DNA of 10,841 nucleotides, from NCBI GenBank assembly GCA_029856625.1, contig JAHKLG010000035.1, positions 1 to 10,841 of the forward strand, in the 5' to 3' direction. The notes beneath the pieces were generated by a model. It had not been told where the DNA came from. It ran no database searches and was given only the letters and a program-made list of their open reading frames with translations. This DNA is from Candidatus Njordarchaeota archaeon. GTDB taxonomy: Archaea; Asgardarchaeota; Njordarchaeia; Njordarchaeales; Njordarchaeaceae. Both the position numbers and the translations under genes were made by a program. How positions within the stretch are numbered: the stretch's first letter is position 1; each line of letters opens with the position of its first letter. This document shows, piece after piece, positions 1 to 7,561 of this stretch.

Positions 1-1
1 T

Positions 2-208
2 GAGCATCCATTGTTTGATAGGGTAGAATTCGTGGTGAGAACTAGACAAGGGGATCCGCTGGAGGCTATTAGAAGAGCCGTAAACAGACTAAGACGGAAG
101 CTAATTAACCTTAAAAAGAAATTTCAGAAAGCTTTTGAAGAAGGAGTGACTAACCCACCTTTTGTGAATCCAAAAGAATGGGAGGAGTTTATCAAAAAAT
201 CATTCTGA
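2..208 (+). CDS. rpoL: DNA-directed RNA polymerase subunit Rpo11/RpoL, C-terminal part (5' end outside window)
   Basis: Small RNA polymerase subunit that pairs with Rpo3 to form the alpha-like assembly platform of the archaeal enzyme. The frame is open to the left edge, so this is the C-terminal end of a longer gene. A TTG at 11 is in frame, but it falls inside the conserved block and is not a credible start. Seen in the sequence: a His-Pro-Leu motif, a short strand (VEFVVRT), then Gly-Asp-Pro and a long amphipathic basic helix rich in Arg, Lys and Leu. This is the typical Rpo11/Rpb11 ending (HPL, Thr, DP, helix). About 20 residues (VTNPPFVNPKEW onward) extend past the usual helix end. The stop TGA is 24 bases from the stop of the converging AAA-VWA gene. 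The family call rests on this C-terminal signature alone. Confidence 0.72.
   Translation, partial: EHPLFDRVEFVVRTRQGDPLEAIRRAVNRLRRKLINLKKKFQKAFEEGVTNPPFVNPKEWEEFIKKSF
194..199 (-). terminator. Candidate oligo-T terminator for the cdc48 operon
   Basis: On the minus strand, six consecutive T residues lie about 35 bases past the stop of the AAA-VWA gene, inside the 3' end of rpoL. Archaeal RNA polymerase is known to stop at runs of five or more T without needing a hairpin. No stem-loop is evident. For rpoL on the plus strand only a weaker T-rich stretch (217-226) is seen. Confidence 0.35.
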
Positions 209-232
209 GCTAGAAATTTATCTTTTAACAGA

Positions 233-2374
233 TCATTTATCCGGATATTTTAATAGATTCCTAACATTTTCTAATAGCTCATTAGTACTGCTTACTTTTA
301 GATATTTCCCCCTCCTCTTTGCGAGTTCTTTACATACTATGGAGCCTCTGGTTCCGCCACCGAGTTGAATTACGTGGAGTCTTGGGAAGAGATTTGCCCA
401 CTTCAGAGGGTTCCCTCCCCTGTTATATTCACCATCGGTAATTAATAATGCCCATTTTCTAGTTTTTATGCGGCTTTTTTTCAATTCCTTCAGCGCTTCC
501 CTTAGTGCAGCCGAGATATTCGTGAAGCCCAGCGGCTTGAGATCGAATATTATATCCATTATTTTGCTGAGCGGTTTTTTATCATTAAGCGACTTTATTA
601 CGTATGGTTGATCACTAAAAGCTATCAGAGATACTTCATCTTCTGGAGATAATGAATATAGAGCAAGAGCCGAGATTAAGCAGGCAAGAACATTTTTCTC
701 CCCATACATGCTACCACTAATATCAAGAATTATAGCACCAGCCGTCTTCTTATCTCGTCTCTCAATTCCAATGAGATCCCACCATGATAACCTATCAGAG
801 AGAATCTTGTCTAAAGCAGTATCAAAAGTCATTTCTAGATCAAAATCTAATCCGGGCCTATACGAGGTTCTTTTCTTAATAGAGCCACTCCTAAGAGGTC
901 TTCTTCCTGCTATCCTAATAGCTTTACGCATGATAACGTATTTTGCGAGACGAGCAAATATTCTTCTTTTTTCTTCACTCATGAGATTTTTTGTAAGGTA
1001 ATACGTATGGACAAGATTAATATCCTCGTCTCCTTCGAACTCAGATAATTTCTCCTCCACAACCTTTGCTACGATATATGGATTTATTTGAGCGAGCGAT
1101 GCTAAGGCAAGGAAGTTTTTATATTTTATAGCTTCACGTGCTAAGAGTTCCACCATTTCTGCATCGAGAGGGAATTCTAATCGGGAGATGATATTCCTTA
1201 TATCCAAGCCTTCTCTAACAGCTCTTATCAACTGTGTTCCATAATGACCAAGAGTGGAGCGAAAAATAGCCAACGGAGTATCGTGATATTGATAAGTGAG
1301 AGCTATAGTAAGGTTCGATTGAGCTAAATAGTTTTTCTCCTTAGTATCATCAACTATATTAGAGGCCTCTCCTAGAGAGTTAACTTCAGCTGAATTGCTA
1401 CTATCTTTTTCAGGATCTTCTAGCTTCTCCACATCTACTGTCTTCGGAAGCGGGCCTGGGGATCCCTTTATGGTAAGAACTTTTTTATTTATTCTCTCTT
1501 CGCGAAAAAAAGAAGAACGGCCATATATTTCTTCTACAATTTCACTAATAATTTCCTCAGGCGTTTTTTCGGATCCTTCACTAACTTCTATCTTCGTCCC
1601 CAGAGCTATAATTGCCAATTTTTTAAGTTTTTCTAAAGAGATATTTCCCGATACATAGATTAGCCTAGCTAAATCTATGGCACCTCTAACCGATGCTCCT
1701 CGTCTAACATCAGGATGCCTTCTAGTTGCTCTAGTAATAGTCACTGCTATCTGAGCAATTTCTTCAGGTACGTTTGCTCGTATCCTTGTTATTTCGATTT
1801 CTTCTTCTTCGCTCTGATAATCAAGTTTAACCCATATGAATCTATCCCTTAAAGCCTCTCCAATGGGCGTCACTCCTACATATTCTTCTGGATTGAGTGT
1901 AGCGATCACCCAGAAACCATCCCTAGCTTGTATCTCTCCGAGCTTAGGTATCTCAATTATACCCTCATCTAAAGCTGGGATAAGAACGTTTTGAGCGCTT
2001 TCGCTCAGTCTATTTATCTCATTAATGAAGAGAATACCGCCTTCAAGCATAGCCTTTGTTAATGGTCCTGGGATGAATGATTCCCAATTCCAACCCTTTT
2101 TAAGAACAAGTTGAGGCTCAAAATAACCAACTAACTTGTATTCATCGAATCTTTCATCACCATCTATGCGAATAAATTTTTGTTGAAAATAAGAAGCAAT
2201 AGCTTTTGCTAATGTTGTTTTCCCCACCCCTACCGGACCCTCAATTAATACTGGCCTACCTATTCTCTTTGCTAACAATATGGCCTCTAATTCTTGCCTC
2301 CTACCAACTATTTTAAATCTTTCAGCGATAGATTCTGCTATCTTCTCTATTTCCTTAGAATGATTTATTTTCAT
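233..2374 (-). CDS. MoxR-like AAA+ ATPase fused to a C-terminal VWA (MIDAS) domain
   Basis: One-chain AAA+/VWA protein (713 residues from the start used), related to MoxR and Mg-chelatase I/D proteins. These act as ATP-driven remodelling or metal-insertion machines, with the VWA domain as substrate or partner adaptor; the substrate here is unknown. AAA+ domain about 15-285: Walker A GPVGVGKT at 46-53, Walker B ILFINEINR at 114-122 (Asn118 where Asp is usual, Glu119 kept), sensor-1 Asn161, arginine-finger region GEALRDRF near 172-179. Then an acidic, Ser-rich linker about 305-350, a helical region, and a VWA domain about 545-705 with a complete MIDAS: DISGS 551-555, Thr618, Asp647. Upstream ATG at 2383 is also possible, but ATG 2374 has GAGG nine bases before it. 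Second gene of an operon; the cdc48 stop lies 3 bases before ATG 2383. Likely cytoplasmic. No frameshift seen. Confidence 0.88.
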   Translation of the reverse strand: MKINHSKEIEKIAESIAERFKIVGRRQELEAILLAKRIGRPVLIEGPVGVGKTTLAKAIASYFQQKFIRIDGDERFDEYKLVGYFEPQLVLKKGWNWESFIPGPLTKAMLEGGILFINEINRLSESAQNVLIPALDEGIIEIPKLGEIQARDGFWVIATLNPEEYVGVTPIGEALRDRFIWVKLDYQSEEEEIEITRIRANVPEEIAQIAVTITRATRRHPDVRRGASVRGAIDLARLIYVSGNISLEKLKKLAIIALGTKIEVSEGSEKTPEEIISEIVEEIYGRSSFFREERINKKVLTIKGSPGPLPKTVDVEKLEDPEKDSSNSAEVNSLGEASNIVDDTKEKNYLAQSNLTIALTYQYHDTPLAIFRSTLGHYGTQLIRAVREGLDIRNIISRLEFPLDAEMVELLAREAIKYKNFLALASLAQINPYIVAKVVEEKLSEFEGDEDINLVHTYYLTKNLMSEEKRRIFARLAKYVIMRKAIRIAGRRPLRSGSIKKRTSYRPGLDFDLEMTFDTALDKILSDRLSWWDLIGIERRDKKTAGAIILDISGSMYGEKNVLACLISALALYSLSPEDEVSLIAFSDQPYVIKSLNDKKPLSKIMDIIFDLKPLGFTNISAALREALKELKKSRIKTRKWALLITDGEYNRGGNPLKWANLFPRLHVIQLGGGTRGSIVCKELAKRRGKYLKVSSTNELLENVRNLLKYPDK

Positions 2375-2386
2375 AGTTTTCATCCT

Positions 2387-4615
2387 CTAAGTTACCTCAA
2401 TAGTCTCTAATATATCTCGTCTTCTTATCACACGTCGCTTGAAGTATTCCTGTACCTCTTGATAATACTTAAGTAGCTCTGGCGTTAAGCTCGCGTGGAT
2501 CTTCTTTAAAGCTTCCATGAAATCATCCATTGTGACGTATTTTGTGTTAATGTCTCGTCTTAAAGCATTCATAGCAGCTTCTCTAGCTACAGCGGCGAGA
2601 TCAGCACCAGTATATCCCTCTGTCATGCGAGCAATTCTTTCAAGATCAACATCAGACGCTAATGGCATTTTTCTGGTATGGACCCTTAGGATCTCCAGTC
2701 GAGCTCTGAGATCAGGAGGTGGAACATATATAAGCCTATCAAATCTTCCGGGTCTTAATAATGCGGGGTCAAGCAAGTCTGGCCTATTAGTAGCAGCTAT
2801 TACTACAACATCTCCTCGGGATTGTAAACCATCCATCTCCGTGAGAAGCTGGGAGATGACTCTCTCACTTACTCCACTATCTCCCGTATATAATCCTCTT
2901 CGAGGCGCTAAAGCATCGATCTCGTCAAAGAAGATTATAGCTGGGGAAGCTTGACGAGCTTTTCTGAAAATTTCTCTAACTGCTCTCTCACTCTCTCCGA
3001 CCCACTTACTAAGCAATTCGGGACCTTTCACGCTTATAAAGTTTGCCTCACTTTCTGTCGCTACTGCTTTTGCTAAGAGCGTTTTACCACATCCCGGCGG
3101 ACCATATAATAGAACGCCTTTGGGAGGTTCTATACCCATTCTCTCAAATGCTTCTGGATATTTCAGAGGCCATTCTATTACTTCTTGTAATTGTCTCTTT
3201 ACATCTTCGAGTCCTCCAATGTCTGACCAGCGCACGTTTGGGATCTCTGCATAAATTTCTCTTAAAGCGCTTGGACGAATTTCCTTAAGTGCTGCCATAA
3301 AGTCTTTCATCGAAACTTTTAAGTTCTGAAGAAGTTCTTCGGGAATTGGTTCTTGGGAATTAATATCGATATTGTATTCTCTTAGGAACCTTCTAAGAGC
3401 ATGCATGGCTGCTTCTCTAACTAAGGCAGCAATGTCAGCTCCTACAAATCCATGGGTCATTTCGGCAAGTTTCTTTAAATTCACATCCTTATCTAATGGA
3501 ACCCCACGGGTATGAATCTTCAGTATTTCATAACGACCCTGAACATTAGGAACTCCAATCTCGATCTCTCTATCGAATCTCCCTGGTCTACGCAGTGCGG
3601 GGTCTAAAGCATTTATTCTGTTTGTTGCTCCTATTACAATAACATTCTCACGGGGTTCCAAACCATCCATTAATGCGAGTAATTGAGAAACAACCCTCTT
3701 CTCTACGTCTCCTGTTACCTCAGATCTTTTTGGGGCTATAGCATCAATTTCATCAATAAATATTATTGCTGGCGCATGTTTCTTTGCCTCTTCAAATAAT
3801 CTTCTTAATCTTTCCTCTGATTCACCGTAGTATTTGCTCATAATTTCTGGTCCACTAATCGAGATAAAGTAAGCATCTGTCTCATTGGCTACAGCTCTTG
3901 CGAGTAGAGTTTTTCCCGTACCTGGAGGACCATATAAAAGTATGCCCTTTGGAGGATCAAGGTTTAATCTTCTAAAGAGCTCGGGGTGCTTTAAAGGAAG
4001 CTCCACTAATTCTCTGATTTTCTGAATTGCATCATGCAATCCACCAATATCCGCATAAGTAACTCCTGCTCCACGCCCTCTACCTGGTGCTCTAGGTCTA
4101 AATTCTACGATTGTGTCCTCAGAAATAATTACAACTCCCTTAGGTTCCGTGGATATCACGACATAAGGGGCTCTCTTACCAAGAATTGTTAGATAAATTG
4201 TGTTTCCCTCGACAACAGGAATGTTACGAAGAGAAAGTTTTATTTCACGGCTTATATCAAAGGGAACAACCACGGATAATGGAGATAAAGGAGCGATTAC
4301 AACTCTCCGGGCTCTACTAGTTCTTGCCTTAAAGACGTAAACATATTCATTTATTTCAACACCAGCGTTTTCGCGAAGATATCTATCAAGGCGAATGAAG
4401 TCATCATCTTCCTCAGCATAACTTGAGCGATCTGGCCACGCGTAAGCGGCGGCCAGTTTTTTTCCTTGGATTCCAATGACTTCTCCAGTCACTATACCAA
4501 GAGCATCCATTTTAGATTTTGGGAGTCTTGCTCTGAACCTCCCTATGTCTCTAGGTGATGCTTCGATTACTCTGAGCTTAAGCTTTCTTTCTCTCTCATT
4601 ACTAATCGCACTCAT
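2387..4615 (-). CDS. cdc48: Cdc48/VAT-type double-AAA+ ATPase (p97 family unfoldase)
   Basis: Archaeal Cdc48/p97/VAT homologue of 742 residues, the family's usual length: a hexameric ATP-dependent unfoldase that feeds proteins to the proteasome or remodels complexes. An N-terminal substrate-binding domain (about 10-180: double-psi barrel plus VAT-Nc-like part) is followed by D1 (about 185-450) and D2 (about 455-705). D1: Walker A GPPGTGKT 229-236, pore loop KYYG 261-264, Walker B IIFIDE 284-289, sensor Asn332, arginine fingers Arg346 and Arg349. D2: Walker A GPPGCGKT 505-512, pore loop KWVG 537-540, Walker B IIFFDE 560-565, sensor Asn610, arginine fingers Arg624 and Arg627. Both ATPase sites therefore look intact. 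The C-terminus ends IEVT and has no HbYX proteasome-docking tail. The ATG start is preceded by GGGG seven bases upstream and a TATA-like box about 36 bases upstream. First gene of a two-gene operon with the AAA-VWA protein. Confidence 0.97.
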   Translation of the reverse strand: MSAISNERERKLKLRVIEASPRDIGRFRARLPKSKMDALGIVTGEVIGIQGKKLAAAYAWPDRSSYAEEDDDFIRLDRYLRENAGVEINEYVYVFKARTSRARRVVIAPLSPLSVVVPFDISREIKLSLRNIPVVEGNTIYLTILGKRAPYVVISTEPKGVVIISEDTIVEFRPRAPGRGRGAGVTYADIGGLHDAIQKIRELVELPLKHPELFRRLNLDPPKGILLYGPPGTGKTLLARAVANETDAYFISISGPEIMSKYYGESEERLRRLFEEAKKHAPAIIFIDEIDAIAPKRSEVTGDVEKRVVSQLLALMDGLEPRENVIVIGATNRINALDPALRRPGRFDREIEIGVPNVQGRYEILKIHTRGVPLDKDVNLKKLAEMTHGFVGADIAALVREAAMHALRRFLREYNIDINSQEPIPEELLQNLKVSMKDFMAALKEIRPSALREIYAEIPNVRWSDIGGLEDVKRQLQEVIEWPLKYPEAFERMGIEPPKGVLLYGPPGCGKTLLAKAVATESEANFISVKGPELLSKWVGESERAVREIFRKARQASPAIIFFDEIDALAPRRGLYTGDSGVSERVISQLLTEMDGLQSRGDVVVIAATNRPDLLDPALLRPGRFDRLIYVPPPDLRARLEILRVHTRKMPLASDVDLERIARMTEGYTGADLAAVAREAAMNALRRDINTKYVTMDDFMEALKKIHASLTPELLKYYQEVQEYFKRRVIRRRDILETIEVT

Positions 4616-4646
4616 GGTTCGTCCCCATCTTTGGCTACAACTTTAT

Positions 4647-4657
4647 CCTTAAAATAT
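4647..4657 (-). promoter_or_regulatory. TATA-like box of the cdc48 operon
   Basis: On the minus strand this reads ATATTTTAAGG, centred about 36 bases before the cdc48 ATG. With archaeal box A normally about 25-27 bases before the transcript start, transcription would begin near 4627-4625, giving a leader of about 10-12 bases that starts at a G-rich stretch (GGGG at 4626-4623). Inferred from sequence and spacing only. Confidence 0.5.
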
Positions 4658-4715
4658 CATATTGGGGTTTTCTTTACACAAGAATTTTTAGGTATTATTT
4701 AGCACTTGAGATGAA

Positions 4716-4726
4716 AGCTATTAGCT
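4716..4726. promoter_or_regulatory. Short perfect palindrome upstream of the surface-protein promoter
   Basis: AGCTA-T-TAGCT is an inverted repeat with 5-base arms and a 1-base centre. It ends five bases before the TATA-like box at 4732-4739, where TFB and regulators contact archaeal promoters. It could be an operator half or dimer site, but so short a palindrome can also arise by chance. Confidence 0.25.
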
Positions 4727-4731
4727 ATGCG

Positions 4732-4739
4732 TTTTTAAA
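4732..4739 (+). promoter_or_regulatory. TATA-like box of the surface-protein gene
   Basis: TTTTTAAA is a good archaeal box A, centred about 37 bases before ATG 4773. The expected transcript start is about 4760-4763, at or just before the GGTG Shine-Dalgarno sequence. A second T-rich stretch at 4685-4690 is a weaker alternative that would give a leader of about 60 bases. Confidence 0.5.
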
Positions 4740-4762
4740 GTTAAGTATTCTAGAGGAGTTGT

Positions 4763-4766
4763 GGTG
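4763..4766 (+). promoter_or_regulatory. GGTG Shine-Dalgarno deciding the ATG 4773 start
   Basis: GGTG followed by exactly six bases and then ATG 4773. Two in-frame GTG codons (4761 and 4764) lie in or next to this site and would otherwise extend the protein by four residues. The signal peptide (MRRVLACMIL...) also begins naturally at ATG 4773. A purine-rich GAGGAG at 4753-4758 is probably upstream of the transcript start. Confidence 0.5.
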
Positions 4767-4772
4767 CCTAAT

Positions 4773-7556
4773 ATGCGAAGAGTACTAGCCTGCATGATCT
4801 TATCGTTACTGATAATATCATTAACGACTAACGTTTTGATCTATGCTAGGATAAACGATGTTGGGTCATATATTAGCGGAAAAAGCAATGAATATAGAGC
4901 GCATATAAAGAATTTTTCTGAGGGAAAGGGCGATCAATCCACTATTTTCCCAAGAGCTGAGGAAACAGCAGAGGAATTCAATCTTAAGAAATTGATTGAT
5001 TATATTTTATCATTGAGAACGGACTATGGAGCATTTCCTCTAAGAACCAGCGGAGATCCTTATGCTAACGCCACATTCTACGGAATATATTCTCTTTATC
5101 TTGTAGGGCGACTAGAAGACATCTCAAAAAGGAATCTATCAACGTTTCTAAAATTATTATATAACGAGGAGAATGGTGGATTTCGGGATTGGCTTGGAGG
5201 AAATACTAGCGTTAAGGCAACAGCATATGCTCTCATGATAATGAACCTAACAAGAATAACATTCGATGAATTTAATAGAAGTTTGACTGAACATTACCTT
5301 CTGAATCACATAGTGGAAAATGGAATCATAGAAGAAGAAAAAACAAAACCCGACTTATATACAACAGTACTTGGCACCCTTGCATTATACTTCCTCTCAT
5401 CAAATATCACGAATTATGAATCACTTATAGATGCTATCCTCGGATATTATGAAGATGGTTTATTTGAAGATAATTCAACGAGAGTAAGTAATCTAATAGA
5501 GACCTTTTTCGCTGTAAAAACTTTGAGTTTACTGAACAAATCAATAATTACAATGAAAAAAGAGAACATAATACAAGCTATGCTCTCAGAGCTCCTCTAT
5601 AGGGGCGAGAATAGCTCTTGGATAGGTTTTGGAGAAAGAGAACCCACAGTATTCGAAACTGGAGTAGCTACTGACATACTTCTCTCCCTGGGATATAAAA
5701 ATGAAACATTGCAGCATAAAATCGTTGCTTTTGTAAATAATAGTCAGGACGAGACAGGGGGGATAAATAAATCCCCAAAAGTCAGGGGAGGTAAAGATAT
5801 CTTCCAGGCATTCGGAGCTGTCCTAATATACTACCTCACCCAAGGTTTTAAGCCTCATCTTTTCTTAGGCCATGAAATAAAACCTGGAGAACAAGTGGCC
5901 ATCGACTATAACGGAACAATTGAGATTAGGTTCAAAATATACCTTATGGGAAATGATCTTGATTACTTTAACGTCACTTATCACTTATGGCCAAAGGATG
6001 AGTATGGAAAAATGATCTTTGATAACGTTTCCGAGTATTTGACAACTTTTGTTCCTAAAATTCTGGGGTTTGGAAACTTCACATTAAATATAACGGCGTC
6101 GCAGGGATTCATTTTATTTGCACAACAAATATACTCACACGTTCTCTCATTTAGAGTGGGATATAATCTCAATATAGGATTAAGTAGTAAGAAACTACGA
6201 CCAGGAGAGAGTCTCGCAATCAACATCACTGTAACATTTGCAAATGGAAGTTTTCCAAAAGAAGGGGCAATTAATGCTGCCATATATTATAATAATTACA
6301 AAGTTTTTGAAAATACGACTACTATGAAAAACGAAAGTATTATAATGAGATGGAATATCCCCAAAGATGCGGCTCTTGGCTATTACATAATAAGAATATT
6401 TGTAAATGATTCGCACGGGAGCAATCACACATTTTGGCAGAACAGCATCTTGTTAAATGATTCCTTAGTAATTAATTTTGAAGGCATTAGGGAGGAGTAT
6501 CATTTAGGAGAGAACATTTCATTATCCTTTACTCTATCGTTTGAGTCATCAAAAGCTGAAATTCCTATGATTCCCAATGTCACTTTAGAATTATCTTACT
6601 GGGAGGGAAGGTGGCTAACATTATCTGGCATATGGAAATCTCAAGGAGAGCTATGGATAAATGGGAGCCTGCCAACAGCCTTACCACCTAGTAAGAACTT
6701 TACAGTTTTTCTAAGACTTGAGTGGCAGAAGAACTTTGTGCACCAGTATAAGATCTTTGTCCTTAATATATCAATCTCGGATCTTGTAGTAAAGGTCTTG
6801 GATAGAGTTCCAGACTTGGTCATAGGCGACCAAGTAATTCTAAGCACAGAGCTGATCGCGAATACTACTGGAGCCAGAATAGACAATGCTTCTATTACTC
6901 TAGAAATAGTAAAAGAAAACATATCATGGCAAATAGTCAAATTGACGTATAACTCATCTGAAAGAATTTATTTCAGTAACTTTACAGTAAATCCCAATAT
7001 TCCCGCAGGGGAAGCTTCTATACATTTTAGACTATACGTACCTTATAATAACTCATGGATATTCTTAAGGTTATATAGTGGTGAAAACAAAATTATTGTC
7101 CAAGTAACTGGTTCCCCAGTCTTAAGAAGCTTGAAGAGGCCAGAAGTATTCTATGTTGATGAGGAAGCAATTATTGATCTCATAATCGAATGTAATGTCA
7201 CCAGAAAACTGCTTCAAGGCTTAACTTTGATAGCCAATATTTCTAGGAATGGTGAAGCTAAAATAATTGAATTGTTCGAAATAGAACCCGGTGTGTACCG
7301 ATTACTATTTAAGCCATGGATTAAAGGTAGTTATAGTATTAATATAAAAAGAGCAAGTGATGATCTATTAATAACAAGCTTAACTATTATTGCGAAGGAA
7401 AAAAGAGGGGTTTTCGCACAGTTTTTCCAGATGTATGGGACGTCAATTATCGGCGGGATAATAGTAGGGCTAATGCTTCTTTACGCATTTGTGATGAGCT
7501 ATTTCGGAGGCAAAGTGCCCAAGAGATACCTATTAAGAAAGAAGAAAAAGGGATGA
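4773..7556 (+). CDS. Secreted, C-terminally membrane-anchored surface protein with six-repeat alpha/alpha toroid and beta-sandwich domains
   Basis: Large protein (927 residues from ATG 4773) predicted to be exported and tail-anchored with its bulk outside the cell; function unknown. N-terminal signal or anchor about 1-25. Residues about 68-360 contain six repeats of a G-x-F/I turn plus helical pair, with the first glycine or equivalent near 86, 135, 184, 229, 284 and 329 (49, 49, 45, 55 and 45 apart), like the prenyltransferase/squalene-cyclase alpha/alpha toroid. About 361-875 looks like roughly five beta-sandwich modules of about 100 residues (Ig-like or macroglobulin-like). One membrane helix about 890-910 precedes a basic tail (KRYLLRKKKK). 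About 38 N-x-S/T sequons lie between Asn47 and Asn822, suggesting dense glycosylation. The only cysteines are Cys7 in the signal and Cys807, so there is no thioester or Cys/His zinc site of known toroid enzymes. Ribophorin II-like and complement-like resemblances are possible but unproven. Single-gene unit. Confidence 0.85.
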   Translation: MRRVLACMILSLLIISLTTNVLIYARINDVGSYISGKSNEYRAHIKNFSEGKGDQSTIFPRAEETAEEFNLKKLIDYILSLRTDYGAFPLRTSGDPYANATFYGIYSLYLVGRLEDISKRNLSTFLKLLYNEENGGFRDWLGGNTSVKATAYALMIMNLTRITFDEFNRSLTEHYLLNHIVENGIIEEEKTKPDLYTTVLGTLALYFLSSNITNYESLIDAILGYYEDGLFEDNSTRVSNLIETFFAVKTLSLLNKSIITMKKENIIQAMLSELLYRGENSSWIGFGEREPTVFETGVATDILLSLGYKNETLQHKIVAFVNNSQDETGGINKSPKVRGGKDIFQAFGAVLIYYLTQGFKPHLFLGHEIKPGEQVAIDYNGTIEIRFKIYLMGNDLDYFNVTYHLWPKDEYGKMIFDNVSEYLTTFVPKILGFGNFTLNITASQGFILFAQQIYSHVLSFRVGYNLNIGLSSKKLRPGESLAINITVTFANGSFPKEGAINAAIYYNNYKVFENTTTMKNESIIMRWNIPKDAALGYYIIRIFVNDSHGSNHTFWQNSILLNDSLVINFEGIREEYHLGENISLSFTLSFESSKAEIPMIPNVTLELSYWEGRWLTLSGIWKSQGELWINGSLPTALPPSKNFTVFLRLEWQKNFVHQYKIFVLNISISDLVVKVLDRVPDLVIGDQVILSTELIANTTGARIDNASITLEIVKENISWQIVKLTYNSSERIYFSNFTVNPNIPAGEASIHFRLYVPYNNSWIFLRLYSGENKIIVQVTGSPVLRSLKRPEVFYVDEEAIIDLIIECNVTRKLLQGLTLIANISRNGEAKIIELFEIEPGVYRLLFKPWIKGSYSINIKRASDDLLITSLTIIAKEKRGVFAQFFQMYGTSIIGGIIVGLMLLYAFVMSYFGGKVPKRYLLRKKKKG
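7534..7549 (-). terminator. T-rich terminator candidate of the aminotransferase gene
   Basis: On the minus strand, T-rich sequence (TTTTT, then TTCTTTCTT) starts 13 bases after the aminotransferase stop. The same bases encode the lysine-rich cytoplasmic tail of the surface protein on the other strand, so one stretch may serve two purposes. Confidence 0.35.
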
Positions 7557-7561
7557 AGAAG

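Noticed and set aside
708..1001. Open frame of about 97 codons on the plus strand, with similar ones at 1395-1658, 2517-2954 and 3043-3288
   Set aside because: All lie antisense within the AAA-VWA and cdc48 genes, whose protein families are unmistakable. Their translations show no domain or coherent composition and no promoter or Shine-Dalgarno.
4773..5852. Toroid domain as an active prenyltransferase, squalene cyclase or thioester (TED) domain
   Set aside because: No cysteine in the domain, so no thioester CGEQ and no Asp-Cys-His zinc site; no DxDD acid motif seen either.
5981..6428. Minus-strand open frames at 5981-6283 and 6195-6428, and another at 6641-6940
   Set aside because: Antisense to the surface-protein gene, mutually overlapping, with no recognisable domain.
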